From Gonocerus acuteangulatus (Eukaryota; Arthropoda; Insecta; Hemiptera; Coreidae), in the NCBI GenBank assembly GCA_946811695.1, contig OX328123.1:43055335-43119334 (forward strand): a stretch of 64,000 nucleotides of DNA, read 5' to 3'. Position numbers and translations under genes: made by a program. Positions 12,301 through 27,200 of this stretch are shown here, one piece after another. The number at the start of each line of letters is the position of its first letter. The first letter of the stretch is position 1. The notes beneath the pieces were generated by a model. The model had not been told where the DNA came from and made no database searches. It was given only the letters and a program-made list of their open reading frames with translations.

Positions 12301-15014
12301 ACACCAATCGTCCCGCCACGGCAGGTTAGATTCTGATTTACTAACCACCAACGGTGGCGGCGCCAGGAACCGCAATTCTTTTACTTGTACATTTTGTCTA
12401 TTGTAATTTGTTTCTAACCCATTCTCTCCATTATTTCTTTCCTACTTTTTTTTTTTTTTTTTTTTTTCATTTTCTATGAATTTACTTCAATTAGAAATGG
12501 CTTGCATTACCAATTTATTTTCCCGAAAATACCAATTATATAATATTTAAAAGAACCATTGATTCTTAAAAACTGAACCTCAAATGAACGGGAAAAGATA
12601 AAAATGTTAGAAACCATTAAGACTACTTTTTTTTTTTTTTTTTTTTTATCTTTTCTCACTATTTTTTTTAATATTTTAAAAAATGAGAGATAAAATTGTG
12701 AATAAATCAGCAACACTTTATGTAGTTGAATGCTACTGAAAGTGATTCTAGCTTTAGTATGAACGCTATTCATATTCTTGTGTGGTAACTATGTACAAAT
12801 GTGTTTGATTTTAATCTTATTCAGTTAGTATCAAAATGATAATTTCTTCCTTTAACAACTTATTCCTATCCAGTTTGAAAGCAACAGTTCCAGATTTACG
12901 ATTTGGTACAGCATGTTTGTGTAATTATCTTTATTCCTTTATCATAGCATTTGTGTTCTTAGGCAGATTATGGCAGAAATACCTCCCATGTTTTAAGATT
13001 GTCCTGTTGGTACTAATGATCTTATGGCTAATGATCTTATGCTTAATTATGTCTTCAGTTAGCTAATTAATTATATCCTTTAAAATAAAAAAACAAAACA
13101 ATAAAACATAATTTCTATTGATCGTGATCTGAACTTAATACAAATGTCATGTTATTAATTTCAATTTTAATGTAAATTTATACATAGCACTGATTTATAG
13201 GACATGTTATCTAGAGGTTTTTAAGACACATAGGCCTGATATTCCCCCCCCCCCCCAAAGAACCAGTAGTGGGAGTCAAACCCACAACCTTAAGCACGGA
13301 GTGGTCATGTTTTTTGTTTTTTTTATTAACGAGGAAGTAGTGTTGCTTCAAGCTTTGAAAAGATAAATGCTATTATTTCGCAAAATTCCAGAGTATTTAT
13401 ATGCAGAACTCTTAGGTAAATTAGTAATATACAACCATACACTCCACTTTTATTATAAGACAGTGACCCTATTTTTCCAATATATTCATCTGTGGCAGAA
13501 GGTCAATTTTATAAAAACACACTTTCTTTCTTCTGTACTCTTTTAATATACTATAAAAGAGTACAGAAGAAAGAAAGTGTGTTTTTATAAAATTGACCTT
13601 CTGCCATAGATGAATATACTCCACTTTTAGAAATATTTTGCTACCGTACCTTCATTCTGTCTGCTATTTTTTTAATTGCCCATTTGAAACCTAAGTATTT
13701 GAGTCCTGGATATCCTATTTAAATTTTAATGGTAATTAACCAAGATTTTCTAACGCAGAAGAAAATCATTTAATAAACATTTCTCTTACTCTGCTGTCTT
13801 ATTTTTTTTTATTTTCATGTATCAACACATTACATTGTAAAATATGGGAGCTATTTCTATCTTATCCTGCATTTATGGTCATAGTTGTTTATAGTCTGAG
13901 ATAGATATTCTTTAAATTATCAAATTTCAATTTTTTTTTTTTTTTTCTTTGCAAAATAATTCTTCACAAAGGTGATTGCCTCTTCATTTGACTAAAATCT
14001 CTGTCCTCCGAGTGAAATTTTTAGATGAGGGAACAAAAAGAAGTCGCTCGGGGCTAGATCTGGTAAGGCAGCAATCAAACCGTAATTCGTGGATTTTCGC
14101 CATGGCAACCACTGAGGTGCGTTGTCTTGGTGAAACAAGATTTCCTTTTTCTGCAAATGTCGCTGTCTTTCCGCAAGTTCTGCCTTCAGCTTGTCAAGTA
14201 ATAACATGTACTATGCTCCTGTAATGGTTTTTCCTTTTTGAAGATAATCGATTAAAATAACTCCATGACTGTCCCAAAAAACAATCGCCATCACTTCACC
14301 AGTCGAGAAAACATTTTTTGCTTTCTTTGGAGCCGGTTCCCTCTTTGCAGTCCTCTGTTTGGATTGAATTTTGTTTCAGGCGTACAATGGTGTATCCAAG
14401 TTTCATCTACAGTAATTAATCACCGCCATATTTATTGCGCCTACAGAGCGTTGAAAACGCTCTTTCGAACGCATTTTTGGTGTAACGTGAGGAAACATGG
14501 CACTCAACGATAGTTTTCTCATATGTAAATATTGATTTAATATGTAACGAACATGTTCAAAACCTTTTCTATCTCTCTCAATTTAATTCGGCAGTCGTCT
14601 AGCACCATTTGGTGAACTTTGGTAATGTTTTCATCAGTAGTTGTAGATTTTGGACGCCTTGAGGGTTCAACATCTCCCGCGCTTTTACGGCCATGTTTAA
14701 AATCAGCTGCCCAATATTTCACTGTGGTAAATGATGGTGTAGAGTCCCCATACACAGAATCTAACTCATCTTTGATTCGCCTAGGCGTATTGCCTTTCAA
14801 AAACAAATATTTAATGACAGCTCGATACTTGATTTTGTCCATTTTCACTACAAAAAAATTTCATCAACTCACTCAAACGACTGTTACATAAAAACTGTGT
14901 GGCCAAACGGGCTGAAACTTTGCTGGGTAACTGTCACAAGATGATCAATGAAATTCACTTAGTTTTATTTATGAATGCCGCCGTCACGTTGGGGTCAGAA
15001 ACCTTTCAGACCAC

Positions 15015-15081
<67 letters not shown>

Positions 15082-18000
15082 TACACACACATATATACAC
15101 ACACACATATACATATATATATATATATATTTCTGAGGTAATTGTAAAAGATAGACAATGTTAAGGAAACATTAAAGAATGAAAAGGTTACAGGAAGAAC
15201 CAAATAAAAGAAAAGCTAAACTTTCTGAACACAGGAAGAAAAAAATATCTGGAAAACTGTTACACTCTTCTAAACCTCTTCCCTGGGGCAACTTATCCTC
15301 TACTCCTTTGTATTTCACATCAGTGGCTTTTTCTACCAAACATATTCTTCCTCCTTACTTTATTGGATATTTCATGACACAAGCAAAATACTCAACTAAT
15401 GAACTCTTGTGAAAGAGTCTCCAATTATACTAATTCATTTTTATAAATTGTGAAGAAATGTGATATTTGTTGAAGGATAGAATATTGGCCACTCTGGTCT
15501 ATTGAGAGTAATAAAAAAGGCCCATTCAGAGTTTCTTTTATATTCAGGATATTAGATAGATTCCAAAGTAAAAACAAACCTTAATAGAATCAATTGTTAC
15601 TTTGTTGTTTTTTTTTTTAATTTGTATTTTTAGCAGAAAGTTGGTTTTTTGAATAATGGAGAGGACAAAGCTATCTGTTGTTATCAATGTACATTATTAA
15701 ATTTATTTTTCTAACAAACCACGCTCATTATATTAATGATCAATTTTTGTTTTTCAAAAGCTTGTCTCTGTCATATTTAGTAGTGCATTAACTGTATTTG
15801 TGACATGCCAATGCCAGTGCCAAATTAAAAACAACTGTTTATATTTTTTAGCCTGGCTCGTAAGAGCTGAATGCTCTAAAGACTTTAACACAATAATTAT
15901 TAAAAAAAATAAAATAGAGCTCTTTAACAAAGCAGCTCTGTAAAACATTTGAAGGCGCAACATTCAATAAATTTCCTTAATAATGTTCTTGAGAGTTCGT
16001 GATTTGATATGATTCTGATTGTTTTTAGAAGCTGTGTCCTTTCGCAGAAACTTATTTTGGCTTCCAGTGCCTTCAGAATACCTTTTATACTACTAGTGCC
16101 TCTTAGGGAATTATTTACTGTGTAATTTTGTTTAAATGGATATTATCTAAAATTTATCTTTCTATTATACCACTTATTAGCCTTGTTGGGCCACACGAAT
16201 TGCAATTAACACTGTTTTGACAAATTTGATTTTCTTCAAAAAATTATCAGAATGTTTATGGAAGAAATGAGAATTTCATCACTTACCTCATTAAGAAGTG
16301 AACTGTGCTTCAAATATTTTTTACCCAATATTCCAAGGAAATGGTTCTATTAGTGAAACCAGTCTATTAGACAGTAACAATTAAATAAGCAAAATAATTT
16401 TTTTTTCCACCTTAGGTTTTTTTTCAGTATCTGATGAATTCCTTATATAATTAGTATTAGTACCTTTTGGTGACTTATTGCTCCCATTGGTTTAAAGATA
16501 TTAGAGATATCCTTATTGAATAAGGCCTCGTCTTAATGTTTTACGCTTTTGGCATTCATGCTAACCGCCGTCTTCAGCTATTAGTATATTGTTGTATTCA
16601 TAAGTGTTGTTTTTTTATTTGATTTATGCTTCAGGTTTATTTTTAAAAAATATGACAACTAATGCTACATTATTGATACATTTTATCTTCAACTCCAAAG
16701 CACTGTTAAAATTGAAAAGATTCTTTAAAATTAGGACTATTTCTAAGCCAAAATAATATTTTAACTGTGACTCTCTTTATTAAGCTATCAATGTTTAAAT
16801 ACAATTTGTGCTCTAAATAGCCAAACACAAATACATCAATACAAAATCAATGAACTTAAATGTACATGTTTCTGTCTATACTGGGGAATCATGATTTTCC
16901 TTTACAAAAACAAACTGATTTATAAGTAACGGATGGTTTGTATTTCCACTGATTAACAAGTACATTGATTAATTGGTAAGGGTTTTGTCAATACAATCTT
17001 ATTTATCAGCTTCAACTTTTTAATAAAATACTGTATTTTATTATGTATCCTAAGAAAAATATTTCAACCTTCTTAGTGAAAATGAGCCAAATCCAGGTTG
17101 AAATATTGTGAATTATCACAAAACTTTTTCCCTACAAATTTTTGATTCCTGGTTTTACAATAACCAATTATAAAATCAAATTTCCTTCATATCTAAATTA
17201 TGCTAGTTCCGAGTTTGTTCCTTTCTATTTAGCTCCAATGAACCCCCCTGCAAAATGAAAACAATCGGGCATTACTTTAGATCAAACAAACCTTCTTTCT
17301 GTTGTCTTCTATGTCATAACATTTAGAATCAGGTAACAAATCTCTATCTGTCACTGTTGAATATTCCAGAATAAGGGCTATATTTTTACTTTTTGTATCC
17401 AAATTTGTAATCGACTGAAAGATAAGTCGCTTACAAAGACTACATTCTTTTGGAAAACTTCCTGCGTCCTTTGTCCCCCCAAATAACTATCATCTAGACA
17501 ATGCTTTCTTTATAAATGTGCACCTAAGTAAATGTAATGGTCGTTTCTATTTACATAAAGTTATTTTTAAATCTCTTACTTTAAAATTTAAATATAAATA
17601 GAAGGAAGTTTAATGTAGGATTTTTTCTGATATAGACAGTGTTATATCTTGATGAAATTACTCAATTAATTTAATGAATTCTTTATTCATGCTTGTGTAG
17701 CTTCTGTAGCCAGAGGTGGTGGTATTGTATTAAGAATAGAGATTACTTATTTTATCCCTCACCTGAACAACACAGAATACATTCTTCCTTACCACGTTGA
17801 ACTATCGAATATGAAAAAACTTGTTTTCCAGATTCAAGACTTTGCTCTTGGATTGTGGACGATACGGCTTGTAGCAAATTGTCAGAACTCTAACCCCTTT
17901 AGAACAGCCTTTAATGCTTTAAATAAAGTATCAAATAAGACCATTTTTTAATATATTACATTGTCAATGTATCGAATATGTTCGTTCGCTAGTTTGCTCT

Positions 18001-18995
18001 GATTTTCATATTAGATAGTTTGACATAGTAGAGACGATAATGGTAAACATAAAATTAAGCTTCTCTTACTTCTTTTAAACCTATTTTTACCTAAAATTTA
18101 TTAATTGAAAATTAATTCAGCCATAAATTCTTAGTCTTATTTTAGAGTACGTTCATAAGAATTATATATCAGTACAGGCTGTGAAAAAACAGCATTGACT
18201 GGCTGATATTTGTGTTCATCCAGGGTTGGCAAAGTTCATGATTATCTTTCCTGTTGCATTTGTAGCAAAGTCACCTTTACTTGACCTTTGAAAGTTAACC
18301 CTTGACCTTGACAGTTAATAGATGCATAATCCTCTACACCTAGAAATACATCACCTTTTGGTGGCTCCATAAATCCTGTTGATCTAAGAAACAAAAACTT
18401 GAGTTTACAATATCAAAACAGGACAGAATAGAGACAATGTTTTCAGGAAATATTTAATTTATATTTTCCTTGTTGATCGAAGAAAATGTGCAGTTTCTAT
18501 CTTTATTCAATGATACTGGTTGGGGATTCACTTCTATTAACCGGTGTCTTTTTTTGTTCTTTGTTGAGCATGTGCATGCACTAGTAGCTGTTGGAATAGC
18601 TTTTTATATATTGTTGCTACTTACTAGTTCTAAATAAATATTTTTTTGTTTTTAATTTACTTTTCAATAACTAGGAATAGCTTGTTTCTAATTATGGTAT
18701 TGTGTTTGTAAAAATGCAAATATATGTACACATGTTAAGAATTGATTACAAAGTCACTTTAATTTCTGAAACTAATCACTATGTTTCCCATTAATCAACT
18801 TTTCCAGAACTTTTTTCCGTCTATTTATAATAGTGGACATTTTTATTTATGATAAAAAAAATTGAACAATGCCATGTGCCATGTGTTTTAATTTGTTCAC
18901 ATTATATTTCTGCCACAGCTCCAGAGACAAACGGCACTATGTCCATTTATATATAAATGGATTTTATATAAAGAGAGAAAACAAAATAGTTATAA

Positions 18996-19059
<64 letters not shown>

Positions 19060-21082
19060 TTATAACTATTTTGTTTTCTCTCTTTGCCATGATAGAAACC
19101 ATATTTTCCCCAAGAATTTTTCAAAATCATAATTTCATAAAAAAAAACAAAAAAAAAAACAAAAAACAAATGAATATAGTGTCTTACCTCTGTTTCAGCA
19201 GATTTATTTTAATTTCAATGGCAATTTAGTTTTGTTACATGGCTTATTATCTCTTATTTTTTCTTGCTCTGTAAAATGTTCTGTTTTTCAGATAAAAATG
19301 GCTTATGTGGTCTGATGAATAAGTGAAATGAATAATTATTTGAATTTAATAATGCTATTTTTGTGCTCATAATTTTTAAACTTAAGAAGGCTATGCCATT
19401 TCTTTTTTTAAGCTCAAGTTGTTACAAATGCATTTAATTCAATTTTAAAATTATTTATATTTTATTTATAACTTTTTGCAAGAGCAAGAAATCGGAAAGA
19501 TTAGCAAATTATTTGAAGGTTCTCTATTAGGTTTAATGCAAGTGGAAGAAGTCATTGTCCATTACCTATTTTTAAAAACTACCTTTTCAAATCATTTCTA
19601 AATGACGTGCAATTAAATTTTTCAAATTGCACATTATTTCATTAACTATGAAACAAGTATTATCCGGACACTTTCTTTCCTCTTAATTGGTGACTGTATT
19701 TGAGCAAGGTGCATTATTACAGTGAGCTTTTTGACACTAATATTAAAAGAATGTAATTGTTTTAAGAAATTGAACATTTAGCTAATTATTTGCTTTGCCA
19801 TTTTTATTGTCCCTGTGGAATAATACAGTTGGGTTGTTGTAGAAACTTTTTTATTTTGATCATGCTGTTTTCTTATTGGAAAGGGAGGATCAAGAAACAA
19901 CTTAAACAAATATTACAAAGTACAGAGACCATGAAGTAAACCTTTGTCAATGTTCTTAATTTCTCTTTATTGAATTCTGATTCGTTAATTTATTTCCTTT
20001 GATCCTGGGATGTAACTTGTCATTCTAATAGGAACTAAGCTGAACATCTAAAAAGTCATTCCTGAAGTAGCAATTTCTTATAGCAGTTTCTTGCACATGT
20101 AGCAACCTTTTTTCAGTCAGAAAATTCAATGTTTCTGTATGTCTGTATAGAGGGCTGTAAGCAAGCCTCCATTAAAGAAAGTGACATTTTTTTATGATTG
20201 TTTCATTATGAAACTCAGGCTGTAGGAAGAATTGTATTTGTATATTATATATAAACATTTTATCTAGGTTTCACAACAAATGAAAAAGGCCAATCAGGTC
20301 TCCCAGTTTCACAATCCTTTATTCAAACAATATTTCGGCTCATGCCATCATCAGGAAATCACTAATATCATAGCTTGAAAAATATATATCACAAAAATGT
20401 TCACAATTTTGCTCGTCATTTATTATTACAAACCATAGATATAGATGCTACATATGACTGTCCCCAGACAGTACCTCACATGATATCATGTGATCATGGT
20501 TTGTAATAATAAATGACGAGCAAAATTGTGAACATTTTTGTGATATATATTTTTTAAGCTGTGATATTAGTGATTTCCTGATGATGGCATGATCCGAAAT
20601 ATTGTTTGAATAAAGGATTGTGAAACTGGGAGACCTGATTGGCCTTTTTCATTTGTTGTGAAACCTAGATAACTTAGGGAGGTCTCAAAGAAGTGGCTGC
20701 ACATATCAACTCATCATAAACATTTTATTTTCTAGTGTAGTCTTTCGAGGGTTGGATTCGGGGTCGTCCTTAGGCCCACCCACCCTTTAATTTATTTATT
20801 AATAGGTGCCTGCTAAGGGGAAAATCAGGCAGCTGAAGCATACTACTAACCACACTATCTCCCTAGAGTGCCATGTGGTCATGAATCAGATACCTCTACA
20901 GTATCTGCCCCTCTGGGCCCTTGTGGCCTGTTACGGGACTGATTTTTTTTATTAAACATTTATAACTACGTTTTAGCGCTTCCCGGCAGAATGTAGCTAT
21001 TGAGGTTACACTCATGAAAGAGTTTTTGAAAAATTGTTCATCAATTTATCTGCTAGATACCAAAAACAACCCCCATTAAAAT

Positions 21083-21143
<61 letters not shown>

Positions 21144-24100
21144 AGAACACATCTACTGTGAGAGAGTGTTAGATCTCGTTACTCGTTGTCAATCTTAGCT
21201 TGACATCTCAGTCAAGTGCATTGCCTATTTCTCTAATCCCAATTGGCCATAATTGGTTTTTGGTTTTGTAATATCCAATCTCATTGCAGTAGCAAGATTA
21301 CTGAATGCTTCCTTGTTTTGGAAAATAACACTTCTTTTTATTTTTTTAACAAGACAATTTAGTTAGTTCTTAGTTATTGTATAACAGTATCAAGTAATCG
21401 AAAGAATCTTCTTTCAAATGAATGTTTCCACAGAAATTGATAGACTTAAAAGATCTGTTTACACCCACACCTTTTTATTTCTTAATTTGTCATTTTGTAA
21501 ATGTTCTACATCTTGCCTCTTTCTTATTTCATTGAAAAGAAATTCATGGTTTACATGTTTAGACTTTCTTATTGAACCACCTAGTATCTTAGATGTTGAA
21601 ATTCGACTTAAGTTACACTTTCTACAAAATATACATAAATATTTTCAGGAGCCAATAAAGGCCTTATGAGAACACACTTTGCTCAGAATCAATTTAAAGT
21701 ATATATAAACTATTAAGGACAGTTTTTAGAAGTGAAATTAATTCTTTTATTAATTTTATTTTAGCTGAAAGAGAAAATCGATTGCTACCAGAATGCCGCT
21801 CACTTGATAGCTCACCTTCTCTTGACCCTGTTCTAAGAAGAAATAAATCTCACCCTTGTGAAGAACAAGGTAAATTATCATCCTTTCTTCTGTTTATCTG
21901 TTGTTTTTATTCCCAATTTATAATGGTTAAGTGCTCCAACATTTCTCTTGAATACATTAAATCTCTCATCTACTGTTTAAATTTGGTGATACATTAAATT
22001 GCACTTTTGTGGCTTGCCAAATTGAAGTAAATTACAGGTATACCTTATTTTAGAGTAATTCATGTTAGGGAGGCCATGTAAACCAACTACAGAACAAACT
22101 GAGCATAAACACATAGCATATACGCCCAAAATGCAAAATAAATACAAAATATAAATACTTCATTCTTTTTTAGCGTCTTAGACATCTTCAGAAGTGATGT
22201 TCGGTAGATAAAATCCGCAATGACACCAAAATTGTCTTTATGAAAGATTATTTCTATTTAAGTCTAATTTCTCACCACATTTTCCACAATCTGGAAGATT
22301 GAATTGGCTAGAAGCTTATTATCAACTTAAAAATTTAATAATTCTTCTTTCCTGTGAACGACTGCTATAAATTCGTGCATCTTTATTATCATTAAGCAAA
22401 CTTATCTGCCTTTTTCGAAATTATCAGAGCACACTAATTATAAAGGCATTCGATTATTATTAAGGGATTTCTTTCATATAATACTTATCGACAGCAGAAC
22501 AAAAATGTGGTGAATGTTTCATTATTTAAAAAAATGTTTCTGAATAAATAACTGATGGTAAATTTAAATTACGAGTTCTTTATTATGGACTTTTACATAC
22601 CTGAGCATGCACATGTTTTCAAATATAGTTGTTTATGCTAGCTTTCATAACCTCCATAACAGTGAAATTTATTGCTTAATAACTTTTTTCCTTGTTGAGC
22701 GACTTTTTTTTTATTAGCCTATTCGTGTTTAGTGCATCAAAATACCTTATAGAACGACCAGTAAAAAAAATTGGTGAAGAGGGCCCTAAACTTCACAATT
22801 ACCAATGTTTTTTATATTGAGATAATTTTCAGTTATAAAAATGAATTCATTTTTAATCTAACAATATTTTATTTTGGAAAGGGTCTGAAGAAGATGAGAA
22901 AACAACCCGACGGATGTCTTACCTGAAGGCAACATGGGGCGGTCGTATAAATGTGGATTCTGATGTTGACCTCAGTGACAATGAACCCTCCCTTGCTTCA
23001 CCCCATAAGAGGTATTTATTAACATTCCTTTGAAATTATTTTTTAATTCACCTAGTTCTAAATTCGTAATAAAGCAAACCAATGATATATAAGTAATCTT
23101 TTTAGCCTTCATATATTATTTATAACAGCATTGATAAACACCTTGAAGTTACTTAGTAAATTTTTGTTTATTGTATTTCCTTATTAATTTGACTAAATAC
23201 ATTGATCTAACTTGCTGACTTGGTAGTAATTGTTGCGCCTATTGTATCCTTAAGCACCTTCATTTCTACTACCAATTGCTCATTTTTTTTTAGTTGATCA
23301 TAAGAATTGTATAATAAAATAAATAGTTAAAATAATCTAATTTACATTCGACAAATTTTTAACAGCAGTAGTCTGTTTTATAATAACCGTTTAGAAATGT
23401 TACTAAGCAGATGTTTCTGTTTAATAAGTTCATATAACATAATTTTATTAACCTTTTTAAAACAAAATATATTAATATATAGTAGTATGGTTTTATTTAT
23501 GTATTACAATAAATAGTTGTATTTTGCTAACAAGATATCCCCTCCTATTTGTATTGTGTGTGGAAGGGTTAGGAAATGGCGGCCACCACTATTTCCAGAT
23601 GATATTCAGCGATTAGTAAGGTTTTTCGAGCCTCCCACCATCGGCCTTTACTCTGGGTTTGTTCTCCATATTCATCCTACTTAATTATATGTGTTTTAAC
23701 ACTATTTTGTATTATGTTTCATATGGTTTTGTGTAGGTTAACAATAGATTTAGTGATAGCACTATTTAGTTTATTAGTTGGACTTTTGATGTTATTGTGG
23801 CTTAAAATTATAAATGTATTTCTTTATAATTAACATATTTATACTTTTCAATGCTACTTCTTATGAATATGTTTCAAAATATAATTTAATCAAATTTTGT
23901 AAATGAATGCGGATTAATTATTTATTTAACATTTGCATTATATGTTGTTTCAAAAAGTATTTACAGAAGTGATCATCCATGTTCAGGCTGAGTTTTGATT
24001 TGTTTGTTTGTGTGTTTTAATATTACGTAATAATTATTGCAACAAACATATTTTTCCGCTTATTCCTTCACTTTGAGTGAGCCCTGTTTGGACTCATTTC

Positions 24101-24146
24101 ATTATATATTTCTCTCCTGCCTCAGTAAATAAGTTTACTTCATCAT

Positions 24147-24205
<59 letters not shown>

Positions 24206-27200
24206 GATTAAAGACAAACTGAGTTATTGATTAACAAAAGTTGATCAGTGAGATAAGCTGGCCAGAGAAATGTTGATTGTTGCTTATACAACTATAAAAG
24301 CAATGGCTTGAGAACTTATGGATTCTTTTATAATTTCAAGTCGAATACATTTTCATAATACTGCTTTGATTGCTATATTGGGAAAATTTCTGCTAATTAT
24401 CTCAGAAGTCGATGAACCTTAAAAGATTAACAATAATAATAGATAGGGCAAAATTACGAAGTCATAGGTCATGGAAATTTCATAGTGATCATCACAAGAA
24501 AATAAAAATGTGTGAGCCCATAATCATCAGTTCACCATTAGATATTTTTAACGAGGATCTTGTTTTGGTATGTGACAGGCATAATCGTTAGTGAATGCCA
24601 TCCAATAAATGGCTACTTTATTTTACGAATAAACAGAGAAACTTAAATCATTTCACATTTCAGCTCATGATATTCGGCCAGGCAATGCGAAACCCATCTG
24701 TTTAGATTCTTAATCTTTCCTATTTCTCCAGGAAGCTCTCTAGAAATTCAATTGCAATTTGGTTGGGAGCTGTTGGATTTCTACATATTCCCGCAAGCAG
24801 TTTCCGAAGTGAAGATATATTGCTGTATACGACAGTAATTGACCCTCCATTCAGTCTTCTTCTGTTGAGGCTTGTTCCTTTTTTAGAATCTATCTTCTCC
24901 AAGTCTCCGGCGAATTTAATAAAGTGTTGATAATGTAATATTTGATATTTAAAATACTAATTTTTGATTTGGACTTTTTTCATTTCTGCTACACAAAGAA
25001 AATTGATGTATACTTAAAGCTTTGTCCACATTTGATTCAGAGTACATCGATATACATAGGGACTGTCATTGATAGACAATGTATAACAACGGTCTAGAGA
25101 TTTAGTTGCATGTGCATTCTTAACCCTTACGAGGCGTCAACCCGCACAACCTTAGATTCCCGTGGAGCGGAACCCGTTTCACCCTCCTGGTTCCACAGGT
25201 CGGCATTAAAATAGCTTAGCCTCAACCGCTCGACTCTTTCTCATTTTGGGCTAAGGGCCAGACAACAGTTGGCTTAAAGACTAAACACTAATATTGTTTT
25301 TACTTTTTTTTTTTTTAAATGTTGAAATTATTTTTTCTAAAAATAATATAAAGTCAGGTAGTGCGGTGTTGGTACATTATCTGCGGAACATACTCTCTAT
25401 GTACACATCAACTGGTAAAACAAAAATAAGGACCTTCAGAGGGATCAGAACTATACAAACAGACCGTGTAGCAGAATGAAACCTCTATTTAATAGGCTCA
25501 AATTGGATTTTTATGAATTCTAGCAGATACTAAAGTGACTAGAGCTTTAAAAACTTACTGTTAGAGATATTGCAAAAAGCTGTCACAGCAGTGGCTTTCA
25601 GTCCCGAAGCGGAAAAAAAAAGGTCTTGTCAGGGTAGTAGCTATCAGTCTCAAATGGGTTAAATCCCTTGATCTTTATTAGGTGCTAAATATGACAGATC
25701 TTGTTATATCAGACGAGGAGGTGTTGTTGGAGGCATGAAATTCTTGGGGAGGGGACCTCATTTTGTTGACATTGTGTTTTCTATGAGGTGGAGAATCATT
25801 CACCAGCCTCATTTATACTTTCAGGTTTCAGAACATTGTCTAGGTACATAAATAGCTTAATTTTTTACATGTGTGCACGAGCCTTAAGAGTTTGGAGACA
25901 GACAATTTTGATTTTATTCTTCTGTCGTTCCCCAAGCTGCTAAGGATGCAGATATCAGCTCTAGTTGGGCTGATTATCTCACCACCGTACGTCCAACTGT
26001 TTATCTTGGATTGTTCCAATGTGTTCATATGGTGTGTAGGTGAGGAGGCTTATGCAACAAAGTAACTGTTATTGTACTATGGTTTTGCAGGAAAAGGCTC
26101 TTCTCATTACTTTGCTCAGATAATAATAAAAATTGTCATCAACTGAAGTAATTTGTAGTTGATCCTTCTTGATTCTAGAGGCCCTTTGGTTACCTCTCAC
26201 TCTTATCCTCAGTAGGTGACCTTGTCCCCAGTATATACTGGCCTGCGTCAGTTGTTCTGTTGATTGACCTCCTGTGAAACGTAACACAGTGGTTTTCAGA
26301 CTGCTGACACATTCTTGAAAATGTTATACTTCATGGTTTAGGCAATCAGCAGGATGAAATGTAATATTATTATTCTTTATCAAGAAAATTTCGTAGTTAA
26401 TAATAAATGGACGTTAAAATTTAAATAAATTATCAAGAAAAGTAAATTTATAGTTTTTCAACAAAATTGTGTGGATTCTGTCTCTTCCAAATACATAATT
26501 ATTTTTGCAAAGCTCATAGGCTAAGTCCAATCATAAGCTTTTCTTAATTTATGTACTAAAAACCATTTAGCTTAGGTATGATTGGAACATAGTCTTTGGT
26601 AGGAAATCTATTTGTAATTGTATGAAAAGATAATTTACTTTGGAGATATGATCTGGGATGAGACATTTTTAATGGATGATATGCAAAAAAACATTCCACC
26701 TCTTATGAACAATTTGTCTCTTTTAATAATTTTATTTGAAGTGTTACCTTGCAGGTTACTTCCTAACTTAATGCAGTATGATCTTCTCGATTTTTCTGTA
26801 CATTTTATCTTATTCGTGGCTTTAAGAATTATACTTTAATTATGAAAAGAAATATCATATCATTTTTGTTTTGTTCCAGTATACATGAAGTGCCACCAAA
26901 GGATCAGGAAATTGTAATTGATGGAACATTATATTGCAAAATAATTCTCAATGAAGGCAAAGTAAGTATTCTTAAGAATATATCATTAAAACTATTTAGT
27001 ATATGTTTTTTAATAATAACTTATTTTTAAATATTTTAATATAGTATGATAATCATACTAAATAGTTCTTCTATTTGCAGAAAGCTCATGACAGATCTTG
27101 GAGGCAAGTATGGGGTGTTGTTAGAGGTTCTATGTTGTATTTATTCAAAGACAAGAAAGATTCTTCATCAGATGTAAGTAAAGAAATTATACATATTTTG

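Larger units (their letters stand above)
20259..20672. repeat. Long inverted repeat with hammerhead-like cores in both arms
   Basis: Left arm about 20260-20436 and right arm about 20496-20671 are near-identical reverse complements (for example aaattgtgaacatttttgtg). They flank a 59-bp centre holding the perfect palindrome cacatgatatcatgtg (20477-20492). Each arm, read toward the outer end, contains CTGATGA, a short stem and GAAA. This looks like two head-to-head copies of a Penelope-like or retrozyme-type terminal region. Confidence 0.82.

Noticed and set aside
24600..24902. Minus-strand frame with [13 protein letters not shown] resembling part of a mariner transposase
   Set aside because: Only a dozen residues look similar, the following sequence is full of stops, and no catalytic motif was found.
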